Part shown: piece after piece, positions 52,954 to 64,000 of the stretch
How positions within the stretch are numbered: the first letter of the stretch is position 1
Layout of the letters: each line of letters starts with the position of its first letter
DNA from: Cyanophora paradoxa
Lineage: Eukaryota > Glaucocystophyceae > Cyanophorales > Cyanophoraceae
Length of the DNA stretch: 64,000 nt
Reading direction: 5' to 3'
Assembly: GCA_004431415.1 (NCBI GenBank)
Contig: QPMI01000017.1
Location: forward strand, 434,001 to 498,000
Made by a program: the position numbers and the translations under genes
The notes under the pieces: generated by a model
Database searches by the model: none
What the model was told of the DNA's origin: nothing
The model's input: the letters and a program-made list of their open reading frames with translations, nothing else

Positions 52954-55900
52954 CTACTTGCGGAGGGAGGAGAGGGGCTGGCCGCGCGGGGAGGACTGGG
53001 AGGAGCCGCGGACGGAGCCGGCGGGGGAGTGGCCGTGGGAGGAGGAGGAGGCGTCGCCGGCGGCGGCCGGCTTGAGCATGAGGAGGTCGATGGCGTACTC
53101 GCAGGGGAGGGCGGCGAGGGGCTCGAGGGCGATCACGAGGTCCTTCTGGGTCTGGGCGTGCATGGCGGGGGCCCACTCGTCGTAGAGGCAGGCGAGCACG
53201 GGCTGCGCCGCCCCGAAGAGGTCGCGGAAGGAGGCGTGGAGGCCCCGGCAGTTGAGGGCCGCCCGCAGGAACGAGTGGAACTTGGCGTCTTTGAGGCCCC
53301 ACGCCGAGGCGGCGCGCGCCACGGCGTACGAGCCCGGGTTGATCCGCGCGTTCGCCTCCACGGCGGTGTAGAGGAAGGTGGGGAGCGGGCGCGAGTCCTC
53401 GGGGTCCTGCAGCGGGTTCGCCGCCGCGAAGGCCTCGAAGGCGTCCCAGAGGTGGTACCCCTCGCTGCTGCTCCCGAAGCTGAAGAAGCCGGTCTTCTGC
53501 TTCTTGGCGCCCTTGGCGAAGAGGTCGACGAGGGCGTTGGCGAGGGCGCGCAGGTCGGCGCGCGTCGCGTCCTCCTCGGGGCCGGCCCGCTGCGCGGCGG
53601 CCGAGGCGAAGGCGGCGACGGCGTCGGCGACCTCGCGGACGTGCACGTTGCGCGAGGCGAGCGAGGCGACGGCGCGCTGGAGGGCCATCGGGCCCTCCCC
53701 GCCCCGCGACGGCGTCGACCGCATCGAGGCCAGCGACGAGGGCGGCGAGACGGCGGCCGGGCCGCCCGAGCCGGCGCGGCCGGCGGCGCCGGCGGCGGAG
53801 CGGGCGTCGCCCTGGGCGTCCTCCTCGGCATCGGCGTCGGCGGCGGCGCCGGAGCGCTCCTCGAGCTCGTCGATCCGCCAGAGGGCGTCCTCGAGCTCGG
53901 CGAGGATCTTGCGGTTCAGCTCGTCCACCCGCAGCTTGTCCGTCTCTTGCGCCGCGATCAGCCGCTCCAGCCGCTTGATCGAGAGCGCCGCCCGCGAGAG
54001 CTCGTCGATCACCCCCGCGATGCGCCGGTCCGACGTCTCCTCCTCCCGGCTCAGGTCCTTGCGCAGCTTCTCCTGCTGCGAGGCCAGCGCGTCGATGCGG
54101 GCGCGCAGCTGGGCCAGGTCCAGCGGCGAGCCGGGGCCGCTGAGCGCCATGACCGCGTCCCCTCCCTCGAGCTGCGCGACCACCGGATCGGAGGGGGCGG
54201 GCGGGGGCGGGAGGACGCGGAGACGCACGCGGGAGGCGACGGCGCGGAGGCGGGAGGGGGCCTCGTCGACGAGGGCGCGCTGGGCGCGGGCGTTCTCCTC
54301 CAGGGCCGCCACCCGCTGCTGGATCCCCGCGAGCGCCTCCTCGACCGAGCGCCCGGCGGCGGCCCCGACCTCGTGCGCGCGCGCTTGGATCGCCTGCTCG
54401 ATCAGCTCCGTCAGGCCGCTCAGCATGCCCCGCTGCCGCTCCGCAAGGTCCACGAGCTGCGCGCGCGGGGTCAGCCCGGGGCGGGGCGGGGCGGGGCGAC
54501 GCAGGAGAAGGACGGGGCGGCCGCTCGCCTTGGCCTCCAGGGAGTCGAGGGCGGCGGCGGGGATCTGCATCGACTCCTCGAGCCGCGCCACGCGCGCCGC
54601 GCTCGCCTCCTCCGCCTCGACGGCGCCGCGCGCGAGCTCGAGCACGTGCTTCTTGACCCCGTCGATCTCCGCCGCCGCCGCGCTGCCGTGCTCCTCCAGC
54701 GCCTTCTGCAGCTGCTTCTTCGCCTGCTCGAGGGCCGCCGTATGGACGGCCGCCATCGCGGCCGAGGCCTCCGAGGCCCGCGCCTGCTCGCTCCGGGCCA
54801 CCTCGATCGCCCGCTCCAGCGCCTCGATGCGGGCGCGCGCCGCGCCGGCCTCCTCCGCCGCCCGCTGCGCCGCCGCCGTCGCCCGCGCCGCCTCCTCCGA
54901 GTCGACCCGCTGCCGCAGGTGCTCCCGCAGCTCCAGAAGCGTCTGCTCCACCGCCGCCAGCCGCCGCTCCTGCCCCCGCCGCCCGCTCGCACCGGCGCGC
55001 CGCGGCAGCGAAGGCGCGTGCGGCGCACCCGCTCGTAGAGCGCCGACGAGCGCTCCTCCATCGCGGAGCGCATCGCCGCCAGCTCGGCGTCGACTCTCCT
55101 CGCCTCGTCCGCCGCGCGCGCCTCCATGCCCTCCACCTGCCGCCCCGCGTCGGGCGCGACCCCGGAGCGCGGCACGGGCGCAGCGGACCCGGCGGAGGGC
55201 CCTCGTGGCGGTCGTGATCGCTGTGGACGGGAGTGTGTCCTGCCGCATGGTGCGGATCTCGCTTTGGAGGTGCGAGACCGTCTCCTGGAGCACCCGCAGC
55301 GTTTCCTGCCGCGCGCATGAGGCGCGGACGCGCGAGGCGCGTTTCGAGAGCGATCGAACCTCGCTCACGGAGACATCGGAGCCCTGGGCGGCGTCCTTGT
55401 CGTTGCTCCAGGGCAGAGGGGTCGGCCGGTCGCCCTCCGCCTGGTCTTCGGCGGCACATCCGGGGAGGAAGAACGACCAGAAACTCTTCTCTTTGGGAGC
55501 CGGCGGCGCCCGCACGATGTTCGCCCGCTTCGGCGGGGTAGACCTGGTTTGACAGTCAGCGGCGCGGCGGGCCGGCCGGCGCGGCGGGCGACGAACGTTG
55601 TATTCGACGAGCTTCCTGCATCGATATCTGCGCGAAAAAAATGAGCCGCCGCGGACGAGCAGCGCGTAGGCCACAGAAGCGGGCGGCCGGTCGACCCGGC
55701 TCGCGCTAACGAAACCCGCCGAGACGTCTCCGAAGCCCCGAAAAGCATATCGTACCTTCGCAGTCAAGCTCGTACTCTACATCGGGCCGCCAGCTGAAGC
55801 TCGAGAACGCATCGCGCATCACGGTGAGCCGCACGCCGGGCTGAGAGATGTCGTGCACATAGTTGGCCGACTTGATTTTGTAGCGGCACTTCTCTTCCCA

Positions 55901-56032
55901 ATGCGACAGCTCGCTGATGCGCAGCCGAACTTGGCCCGGAACGCCGCGAACGGTGAAGGACAGCGGAATCATCGCCGCCGAGTCCTGCTGCGGCGTCATA
56001 GCCGTCGGTTGCATCAGCGGTGCGGCCAGCAT
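52954..56032 (-). CDS. Coiled-coil protein with C-terminal RUN-like domain
   Basis: Possible adaptor for small GTPases or the cytoskeleton. The first ATG is at 56032 (MLAAPLMQPTAMTPQ). The N-terminal exon encodes a beta-rich segment (SFTVRGVPGQVRLRISEL, SFSWRPDVEYELDCE). A short exon near 55615 reads IDAGSSSNTT, then KEKSFWSFFLPG. A long central coiled coil follows (ALERAIEVARSEQARASEA, LRARIDALASQQEKLRKDL, IKRLERLIAAQETDKLRVDE). The end (about 53080-53600) reads LRALANALVDLFAKG, EGYHLWDAFEAFAAANP, KFHSFLRAALNCRGLHASF, RDLFGAAQPVLACLYDEWAP and LVIALEPLAALPCEYAIDLL. This fits the RUN pattern (short LRxALN helix, then YxxWA and paired Leu-rich helices). A Ser/Gly-rich tail ends QPLSSLRK. The RUN call is mine by pattern and needs a profile search. 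Confidence 0.65.
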
Positions 56033-57104
56033 CGCTGCTAGCTGCGCTGCTCCGCCCGGCAAGCGGCTAGGCTGATGCTCTTGTTCCGAGTCGACGTCGC
56101 CGCTTCTTCTGCCAGTTGGCGTGGCTCAGTTTGGGGTACGCGTACGCTAGCGCTTATAGCGCTTATATATGTGTGTATCAGTGGTTCACAAAATTTCACT
56201 TTCTTATTGCATGCATGCATGCATGCATGCGCATACATGCATGATAGAAACACGATAAATTAAATCAGAAATGTGAATAAATTAGCGTTCAAATCTTACT
56301 TTTAAGCTATATGTATATATATATGTTTAAGAAGCGTAATATTATAATTCGAATTCGATCAGGCTGCATGACTAGTACGTACTAGCTAAAGCTACTACTA
56401 GCTACTAGAGCAGTCAAGTTGCAAGCACCTCCTTCGAGGCTTCGAATTCGACGCCTTTAATTCGAATTCGAAGCTTAAGCTTCGTTCGCGCGCGCACGAG
56501 CCGCAGTGCCGCGCGCGCGCGTCCGCCGGGCCGCCTCGCGATCGATCGCCGCTCAGCCAGCCTCAGCGACGCTCACCGCGCCGGCGGCGGGCCGACCGAC
56601 GCTCATGATCACTGATCAGTGGCGACACTGGCGAGTCACTGGCGACTCACAGGCGAATCAGCGGCCAGCTGCAGTGCTGGGCTGTCTGGCCCACTCAGTC
56701 CGGGCCTACTGACCCAGTGGGCGACACACTGGGAGTCACCCGCCCCAGTACTAGTGCCAGTGGCCCGGCCCGAATCGCGGGCGAAAGTTCCCGGGACCTG
56801 CAAGTTGCGAACCGACTCATCATGATCGTATGCATGATCAGCCGATCGCGAGTCGCAACTCGCGATCGAGGGGCCCGGGGGATCCAAGGGAGCCGCGGTG
56901 CCGAGTACGTGCTGCCTCGCATCGCCCCCCGAGTCCCGACGTATGCGGCGGTATGCCGCACGGTATGCGCATGCCCTCCGACTCGGGCTCCGAGTCTCCG
57001 GCGCCTTCGTTCGCGGCCGCGGGCAGCGTGCGCGCGGAACTCGAAAGTTGGCTGAGCTGCAAAATTGCACAAAGGAGAGAAATAGGAGATCGGGGGCGCG
57101 GCGC
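56033..57104. other. Intergenic region with tandem and palindromic repeats
   Basis: About 1.07 kb with no gene. Contains a GCAT tetranucleotide array (56209-56230), a TATATATATATG run (about 56310-56325), many EcoRI/HindIII-like palindromes (56430-56485), and a CACTG/CAGTG-rich patch (56617-56765) like the one at 1203-1320. Confidence 0.6.
56209..56230. repeat. GCAT tandem array, about 5.5 copies
   Basis: A pure GCATGCAT... run, continued imperfectly to 56243, in non-coding DNA in the 5' flank of the RUN-like gene. Confidence 0.9.
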
Positions 57105-60100
57105 CTAGTCGTCCTCGCCGGAGGACGAGAGCACGACCTGCAGGGGGGCGCGCGGGGGGTCAGAAGGGGCCGGGGACGGGCGCGGGGGGCGCGGGGCGGG
57201 GCGCGGGCGCGCCTTGTAGTCGAAGGGGGTGAACTTGTAGCCGTCGCCCATGTAGAACTTGTTCATGAACTCTGCGGGCGGGCGCCGGGCGTGAGGCGGG
57301 GCCGGGCGGGGCGCGGGGCGCTAGGCGGGGGGCGGGGTAGCCGTGGGGCCGCCCCAGGGGCCGACCCCGGGGCTGAGTGGCGGGGGGACGGCGGCGCACC
57401 GACCCAGTGGAGGCGGAGGGCGTGGAGGAAGGCGGAGAGGGACTCCATGACGCAGAGGACCATCATGGTGGCGCCGGCCCACACGGCGAAGGCCACCCAG
57501 ATGAAGATGGGGCCCATCGAGCCACCGTCCCCCGCCGCCCCGAACCCGAAGCCCAGCACGCGCTCCCAGAACACTGCGCGGCCGGCACGCGCAGGCGCAG
57601 GCGCTCAGCGCGCCGCGGCGGGGTGCGCGGGGTGCGCGGGGCGGGGCCGGGGCGGGGCGGACCCTCGGAGAGCTCGGCGTGGGCGAGGGAGAGGGCCCAG
57701 AGGCGGAGGTAGGAGGCGGTGTTGGAGATGGCGCCGAGCACGAACTCGATGGTGTGGATCATCTGGTGGATCATGATCTCCCCAAAGTTGAACTCGCCGT
57801 GCCCGTGTCCGTCCCCGTGGCCGCCGCCCGGCTGGATGAGGCCGAGCTTGACGGCCTTCTCGTACTCCTTCTTGATGAGGAGGGGCTTGGGGAGGAGCAT
57901 CCAGGGGATGGCGACGACGGCGGCGAGGACGAGGACGACCTGGAGGAGGGCCTGGCCCGGGCCCGTCTCCCCCGACTCGAAGAGCGGCTCGTTGACCGTG
58001 CCGATGGTGAGGAACATGGAGATCATCGTGTGGATCAAATCCGGCGGCTGGCGCAGCGTGCCGAACCAGTCGGTGCACCACTTGACGACGATCATGAGGA
58101 CCATGTAGCCGAAGAGGCAGTTCATGAAGATCATCTGGGGGATGAACTCGTAGAGGATGTTCTTGCGGAGGCGGAAGAACTTGTCGTTGAAGTACTTGAA
58201 AATGATCCCCGTCACCATCTGCGTGATCCCGAAGATCACCGAGAGCTTCATCTTGTACGAGTTCACGAAGGGGAGCTTGTTCATGCAGCCCCACCACGCC
58301 TGCGCCGCGCCGGTCAGGGCGCGCCGGAACGGGACGGGGGGCCGGAGGAGAAAAGAAAGAGGAGGTGGGGGGGGGGGGGGGGGGGGTGGGGGGGGGGGGG
58401 CGCACGTAGTCGATGCCGAAGGGGTACGTGTTCTTCCCGATGCGCTCGGCGATGAGCACGTTCTGGCCGGGCTTCGGGTGCTCGGGGAACTTGTAGGAGG
58501 AGTTGAAGATCTTGAGGGGCAGCGAGAAGGTGTCGTTGTAGATGAGGCCCGTGTACATGGCGAAGATCGACATGAGCAGGATGACGTAGCGGCCGCCGAA
58601 GCACATGGAGATGATCTCGTTGATCTGCTTGCCGGCCCACTTCTTCTCGTTGGAGATGAGCCAGAGGGCGAAGAGGAGCATGAGGACCGAGTGGCCCAGG
58701 TCGCCGAACATGACGGCAAAGAGGAAGGGGAAGGTAACCATCGAGAGCACAGCTGCGGCGCGGGGCGGGGCCGGGCGAGCTAAGGAGGGGCGGGGCGGGG
58801 CGCCGAGGAGGGTGCGCGCGCGCGGGCGGACCCGGGTTCAGCTCGCGGTAGCGCGCGATACCGTACGAGTCGACGATGGCCTGGAAGCCCTTGGTGAACT
58901 TGTTGACGCGGAAGTACGTCGGCGGCGTCTCGTGCGTGTTGAGCACGTTGACGATGGAGGGGACCTGCGCCCCGCTGCGCTCCGTCGCCTTGCGCAGAGC
59001 GAGCTGGATCTTGTCGATGGAGGCCTTGGGGGTCCAGCCCTCGGCGATGAGGCACTTGCGGGTGACGTCATAGTTGAAGAGGTTGAGCGAGTGGAAGACG
59101 GCCTTCTCCTTCTTCACCGTGGTCGTCCACGCCTGCAGGTTCGCCGCCATGTTCATCAGCACCGCCGTCCGGTGCGTGCTCGTCCGCTCGATCACCGTCT
59201 CCAGGTCCGCCAGCCGCGACCGGACCTGCCGCCCGGCGCCCGCCCGCTCAGACCCGGCGCGGGCGCGGCGGGGGAAACGCCGTCGTGGGCGGTCACCTGG
59301 TTCATCATCGAGGCCTGCTCGCTCTTGTCCTCGGGGTACGGGTAGCGGTTCGCCGCGAAGGCCTCGCAGATCTTGTTGATCTTGGCCTGCGCGAGGGGCG
59401 TCGGAGGGCGCCGGCTCGTAGTGCACGCCGCGCGAGCCGGACCTGGGCGCGCTCTCCCGAGTAGAAGACGATGAAGACGTTCTTGTTCACCTTGTCGCCC
59501 TGCGCAGCGCCGCGGGTTTGAGCGCGGGGCGGCCGACGGCTGGCGGCGGGGACGGCGGGCGGAGGAGCGGCGCACGGTGTGCGGGTCGGTGATCGGCTCG
59601 TCGATCTCAGAGAAGCGAACGAACATATTGCCGCGAGTCGCGCGGAACTGGCGCGCAACCACAACGGTGAGGCGCGAGCCGAGACGACTGAGGCTAGGGC
59701 GCGGGACGCACCATCACACGCTCGAAGGAGGCGCGCTTGTCGCGCACAATGACACCAGCGATGAAGCTGCACGAGGGGGTAAGGCCGGGCCAAGCGAGCC
59801 GGAGGCGTGGTCGGGCGGACCCGAGGGCGCGGGTAGTGCGCGTTGCGGCGCGCTCCTCCTCGCGTCTGCGCAGCGGAAGGCGCTCCTCGACGTCCTGGTC
59901 GAGCAGGTCGCCCTGGGGAGCCGCGCGGGCCATGGCCGACGCCTGCAGCGCCGGCAGGTCACGGGCCAGCTCGCGCCGAGCAGCCGGCTAGCTGAAATAA
60001 AGGAAGAAGCAAACAGACCTGCTCGAAGAACTGGACGCCCTTCTCCAGCACGTACTTCATCTCGACGAGCTCGTTGTAGTTCCGGTCGAGCATCTCCTTG

Positions 60101-60684
60101 TTCTCGTTCATCTGCTTCAGCTCCTTCTCAAACTCGTCGAACATGACGGTCTGCAAGAACGAAAGCGAGCAACGAGGCGCCGGTGAGCACGGCGCGCGAC
60201 GCGGCATACGAGACGAATCGGTGAAAGGGCGGGGGGGCGCACATCCAGGTCGGCGGCGGTCATGCGCTTCGGCTTCCGCGGAACACGCTCCGGGTCGATG
60301 CCTGCCTTCTCAATTTGCTCCGCCATGAAGCGGAGCTTCCGCTCGATCTCATCGCAGCGTTTGACGTCGTTCGCGAAGTTCCGCTGGAAAGCAGACTTGT
60401 CCGCGTTGAGCTGTGCGACAGCGATGATCAGCTAAACGTCCCTGGCGCCCCGCCCGCTGGCCGCGGGGCCCCCGAAGGTCGTCCGGCCAGCACGCACATC
60501 CTTGAACTGGATGAGGCCCAGATTCCCGAGCTCATCGACGGTATCATGCGCAGCCTCGTTCTGGATGAAGAGCTGAACGAGGGACATCTCCTCGCTGGCC
60601 GCCGGCGGTGAGGCGGGCGATATGTGGGGCGACGGGCAGAACGCGGCGAATTCGCGCTACAAACCTTCGCCATAGGTCACCCAT
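57105..60684 (-). CDS. V-type H+-ATPase subunit a (V0 sector)
   Basis: Membrane subunit providing the proton half-channels of the vacuolar ATPase. Exon 1 is only 20 nt (60684-60665, MGDLWR), joined to 60594 on: [33 protein letters not shown], then [20 protein letters not shown] and [19 protein letters not shown]. The cytosolic N-domain continues with [19 protein letters not shown] and [18 protein letters not shown]. The membrane domain has [59 protein letters not shown] and the hallmark [20 protein letters not shown]. The last holds the channel arginine (about 57695-57730). The protein ends with [40 protein letters not shown] and [10 protein letters not shown] (stop 57105-57107). [10 protein letters not shown] stretch lies before the channel helix. 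One intron carries a run of about 30 C on the sense strand (58366-58400). All key parts are present. Confidence 0.96.
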
Positions 60685-60784
60685 GGCTGCTTGTCGCACG
60701 CTGCGACAAGCCGAGCGAGTGCCGAGCCGCTTCGAGGGGTACGCCGACAGTTGGCTACGGCAAAATTCCAAACGAGCACAGCCG
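60685..60784. promoter_or_regulatory. 100-bp divergent promoter (V-ATPase a / coiled-coil gene)
   Basis: Only 100 bp separate the two opposing start codons, so any promoter elements must be shared or overlap. TTGTCGCACGCTGCGACAA (60690-60708) is a perfect short inverted repeat here and might be a binding site. The role is inferred. Confidence 0.45.
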
Positions 60785-63700
60785 ATGGCGGCCGTGCCAG
60801 CGATGGTCGTGACGACCACGGCAGAGGGTGGCGGCAGCGATGCGCCATTCGCAGAGCCCCAAGCGAGCGGGACGGCCAGTGCTGGCCCGCCGCAGAGCAC
60901 AGCCACACAGGGCGACCGGCCTGTGAGCTTAGAATGCTCTATATACCTTCAAGAGCTTAGCTATGACTCGATGGGGGCTTAGCGAGCCCGCACCGCCGCA
61001 CCACTGCAAACCTCGCTGACGCCTCTGCAGCCCCGTCCTCTGAAGATACACATATCGCTCGAGACGTTTGATGATCGGAATCCCAACTCAGGCACCGCCC
61101 CGGCGCACCCCCGCGTCCCCGACGCCGCTTACGACCCTTTCGCAGTCAACATCACAAGCCCGCGATCCAAGGAGGCGTGCTTGCGGCAGGGAATCGAGCC
61201 CACGGAGCTGCTGTACAGGCGCGCCGGAGGCCCGCCCCGCGCCCCGCGGCCGAGCTGAGCGTGCTGTCCAGGCCTATCGAGAGCTTCGCGGAGCGGGGCC
61301 TGGCCCCGGCGCTGCAGCGGCGGCGCTACGACCACTACGAGATCCGGCGGCAGGGTCGGCACCGCTCCCCGGCTCGCGCCTGTGGCGCGAGCGCTGCTGA
61401 CGGCGGGCGCAGCCAAATTGCAGCTGGTGAAGCAGGAGCGGCTGCTGATCATGCAGGAGGCGGAGGAGCAGGAGGCCGAGGAGGCCCGCGAGCCAGAGGA
61501 GGAGCCACTGGCCCTGCCCGCGCCCCCGGCCCGGGCCCCGCCCCCGGCCCCCGCGCCAGCCCCGGCGGCCTCATCGGCGAGCCCGCCGCCGGCGGCGGGG
61601 GCGGGGGACGGGATGCACTCGTACCGGTCGGGGCGGGGCTCGGTGAAGTCGCACAAGTCGGGGGCGAGCGGGACGGCCTCCGTGGCGGACTCGGCGTTCA
61701 TCGCCCGCGAGAAGGACTTCCTCGAGAGGCTCCAGCGCCGCCAGCAGGCCCGCCCCGGCCCCGGCCCCGGCCCCTTTGCACGCCCTCTCACCCCTTCGCT
61801 CGCAGAAAGAAGTCGAGGCGATGGTCGCCTACGAGAAGCACCTCGCAGAGTGCGGCCGGGCCCTCCCCCGCGCCCCCCGCCCCGGCCCGGCCCGGCCCAA
61901 GCGCGCTCCTTTTGCAGGTTGAGGGAGGCGCAGCGGAAGAGAGACGAGGAGAAGCGGCGGCAGGAGGAGGAGCTGGCGAGGGACCGGGCGCGCCGGCAAA
62001 AGGAATGGGAGGAGAAGCGGGTGCGGGAGGGCCGCCTCACGCCGCCGCCGGCGAGCGAGTGACGCGGGGGCGGCAGAGGGAGCGGGACCTGCAGAAGGCG
62101 AAGGAGGCGGAGGAGGAGCAGATCCGGCGGCAGATCCTCGCCCAGGAGAAGTACGAGCAGGAGCGCAAGGAGGCCGAGAAGCGGCGCGCCGAGGAGGAGC
62201 GCCGGCGCCGCGAGGCGCGCAAAGCCGAGGAGGAGAAGGCGCGGGCGGCCGACGAGGCGAAGCGCAAGGCGGAGGCGGCGGCGCTGGCGCAGCGGCGGGA
62301 GGCGGAGGCGCGGCGGCGGGAGATGGAGGAGAAGGAGGAGCGGCGGCGGCAGGCGATCGAGGCGGCGAAGCAGAGGCGGGCGGCGGAGGCGGGGGAGAAG
62401 CGGGCGGAGGCCGAGGCGCGGCTCTTCGACGTGAAGGCGGCGGTGGACGAGACGCTGCGCTCGCAGCGGGAGGCGATCGAGCGGAAGCAGGCGGAGATGG
62501 AGTGGCGGCGGCAGCAGCAGGAGGCGGCGCGGCGCCTCGAGTCGGAGGAGCGGCGCAAGGCGAGCGACAAGTCGCGGCAGGTGGAGGAGGCCGTCGCGCG
62601 CGCCGCGGAGCTCGAGCGGGAGCGCAAGGCGGAGCTGGTGGCGCGGGAGCAGAAGACGCACGAGCGGCTGCGGCAGCTCGCCGTCGAGAAGGAGGCCGAG
62701 GCTCGGGCCCAGCGGCGCGACCTCGAGGCGAAGGAGCGGCAGCGGCGGGAGAAGCTCGAGGCGGCGAAGCGGCGCGAGGCGGAGCGCAAGGCGACGATCG
62801 TGCGGGCGATCGAGGAGGTAGAGGGCGTGCTTGACAAGGCGCGCCTGCAGCAGCGCAAGTCGGCCGAGTTCCGCACGGAGGACCGGCGCCTCCGCATGAT
62901 CGAGAAGGCGGAGAACGTGGAGCGCATGAAGCGCATCGAGGCGTACAAGCGGGAGAAGGCGCTCGAGAAGATCCGGCGGGAGGAGGAGCGGGTGGCGGCG
63001 CTGCGGGAGAAGCAGGCGGAGATGCTGAACCAGCGGAAGCGCTTCCGGGAGGCGAACGCGCTGATCCGGCAGCAGCTGACGGAGGCCGTCGAGAAGCTGC
63101 GCGCCAACAAGAAGCTCGAGAACGCCCCCGAGGAGCTCGCCAAGGTCCTCGCCGTCGCCCGCCGCGGGCCCGACTCGCCGCGCTCCTCCTCCGCCTCCCC
63201 CTCCGCCTCGCCCCCGCCCCGCCCCGCCACCGCCTCCTCCGCCGCCCCGGGCCCCTCCTCCTCCTCCTCCGCCCCCGCGACATCCGTCGCCTCCGCCCCG
63301 CCCACCGCTCCCGCGCCCGGCGGGAAGCCGCGGCGGCCGCTCATCCCGGAGGATGCGGAGGAGGAGGGGGAGCCGGCGGCGGCGGCCGAGCGGGCGCAGT
63401 CGCCCCCGCGGCGCAGCCAGAGCGACCCGGCGCTGCGGTCCCCGGCGGGCGGCCCCGGGGCCTCCTCGGGGGCAGCCTCCATGCGGGGGCCCCGGCCCCG
63501 GCCCGAGGAGGCGACCCCGGCCTCGCCCCGGGACCCGCGCCTGCTCCAGGCGGGGGGCGGCAGCCCCGGGCCGAGCCCCAAGCGGGAGCCCGTCCGCCGC
63601 TACGGCTCCGGCTCGCAGGCCCCGCAGGCGACGGGCCCGGGGGCCGGAGACGGGCCCACCCTCAACCCCTTCTTCACGCAGCGGAAGCCCCTCGAGAAGG

Positions 63701-64000
63701 CGAGCGGCCCGGCCCCGCGCCCTCCCTCGGGGCTGGCCGGCCTGAGGCGGGGCGCGCAGCTCGGGGTGCACAGGATGCCGCGGCGGGCGGGGCGGCGGGG
63801 CCACGCAGGCGGGGCCGACGGGGGCGACGGCGGGCTCGGGGGCATCCAGGGCGCGGTGCGCGGGGTCCGGGCGGCGGGGCGGGCTCCGCTGACGGGCGGG
63901 CAGGCGCGGGCGTACCTGGCGAGCACGGGGGCGGTGGGGAGCGGGCTCTTCGGGGGGCGCAAGGTGGACCTGGACACGCGGATACGGAACCAGATCGAGG
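60785..64000 (+). CDS. CCDC177/DUF4659-like coiled-coil protein (partial, runs off the window)
   Basis: Exon 1 (60785-60922, MAAVPAMVVTTTAEGGG ... TQGDRP) splices to 61031: PRPLKIHISLETFDDRNPNS, then YDPFAVNITSPRSKEACLRQ and GIEPTELLYR. This matches the TSPRSLEAC..GVKPVELL opening of the animal CCDC177/CCDC185 family as I remember it. A GC-AG intron (61219-61271) leads to PIESFAERGLAPALQRRRYD and HYEIRR, then AKLQLVKQERLLIMQEAEE. From about 61920 on, a very long charged helix: REAQRKRDEEKRRQEEE, AKEAEEEQIRRQILAQEKYE, AFR-free heptads to about 63140, ending QQLTEAVEKLRANKKLENA. A Ser/Pro-rich tail (63170-63850; RRSQSDPALRSP, NPFFTQRKPLEKAS) and, after a 48-bp intron (63855-63902), RAYLASTGAVGSGLFGGRK follow. 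The frame is open at 64000. Likely cytoskeletal or ciliary, by family only. Confidence 0.7.

Noticed and set aside
53378-55552. 724-codon plus-strand frame opposite the RUN-like gene
   Set aside because: Shadow of the minus-strand coiled coil: Arg/Ser/Ala-rich, no motif. The minus frame has coherent heptads and the RUN-like end.
61129-63804. Very long minus-strand open frame (891 codons) and other long minus frames at 61829-63581
   Set aside because: They are antisense to the continuous coiled-coil frame on the plus strand. High GC and Glu/Arg/Lys codon bias open the opposite strand; the translations are low-complexity Arg/Ser/Pro or Leu-rich with no domain.

Overview
The window looks like nuclear DNA of a unicellular eukaryote, most likely a GC-rich microalga. 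Genes are split by many short introns (about 50-100 bp, some only 52-66 bp). Introns run GT-AG or GC-AG and usually carry a CTNAC/CTNAG branch-like motif close to the acceptor. The conserved proteins are eukaryotic: spliceosomal PRPF8, a class II-type histone deacetylase, V-ATPase subunit a, bZIP factors, F-box/LRR, RUN, and NACHT-WD40. I cannot name the lineage. Frequent GC-AG introns and bZIP domains lacking the usual Asn point loosely to a haptophyte or stramenopile alga rather than a plant or animal. Gene spans below run start codon to stop codon and include introns; exon joins are my manual reading of frame, splice sites and family conservation.

Layout. 1-2618: mostly non-coding, with a small possible gene (464-869), short repeats, a 45-bp hairpin and a 261-bp MITE-like element. 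2619-7472 (+): secreted protein with two LamG-type repeats. 8316-11075 (+): histone deacetylase. 11349-12750 (-): unknown protein, divergent from PRPF8 at 13023-22125 (+). 22535-24840 and 25348-27739 (both -): tandem bZIP paralogues that share a perfectly identical intron. 28113-30619 (-): type I membrane protein whose frame I can only partly follow. 31207-32087 and 32354-33392 (+): small multi-pass membrane proteins. 33833-37109 (-): caspase-like (C14) protease, divergent from 37348-38858 (+), another multi-pass membrane protein. 39362-49101 (+): a large NWD1-like NACHT-WD40 STAND protein with an N-terminal acylation motif. 49713-52203 (-): F-box/LRR protein. 52954-56032 (-): coiled-coil protein with a RUN-like domain. 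57105-60684 (-): V-ATPase subunit a, divergent by only 100 bp from a CCDC177/DUF4659-like coiled-coil gene (60785 to the window edge, +).

There is no operon logic. Genes are close-packed, with 100-1000 bp between them and several divergent pairs that probably share promoters. The most interesting stretch is 33.8-52.2 kb. It holds a caspase-like protease, two multi-pass membrane protein genes at or beside its left edge, a STAND NTPase of the NWD1 type and an F-box/LRR protein. That is a plausible sensing and cell-death or turnover neighbourhood, but adjacency alone is weak evidence in eukaryotes. The second theme is splicing: at least twelve introns appear to use a GC donor, commonly starting GCGCGC, in the same window as the gene for the core spliceosome protein PRPF8.
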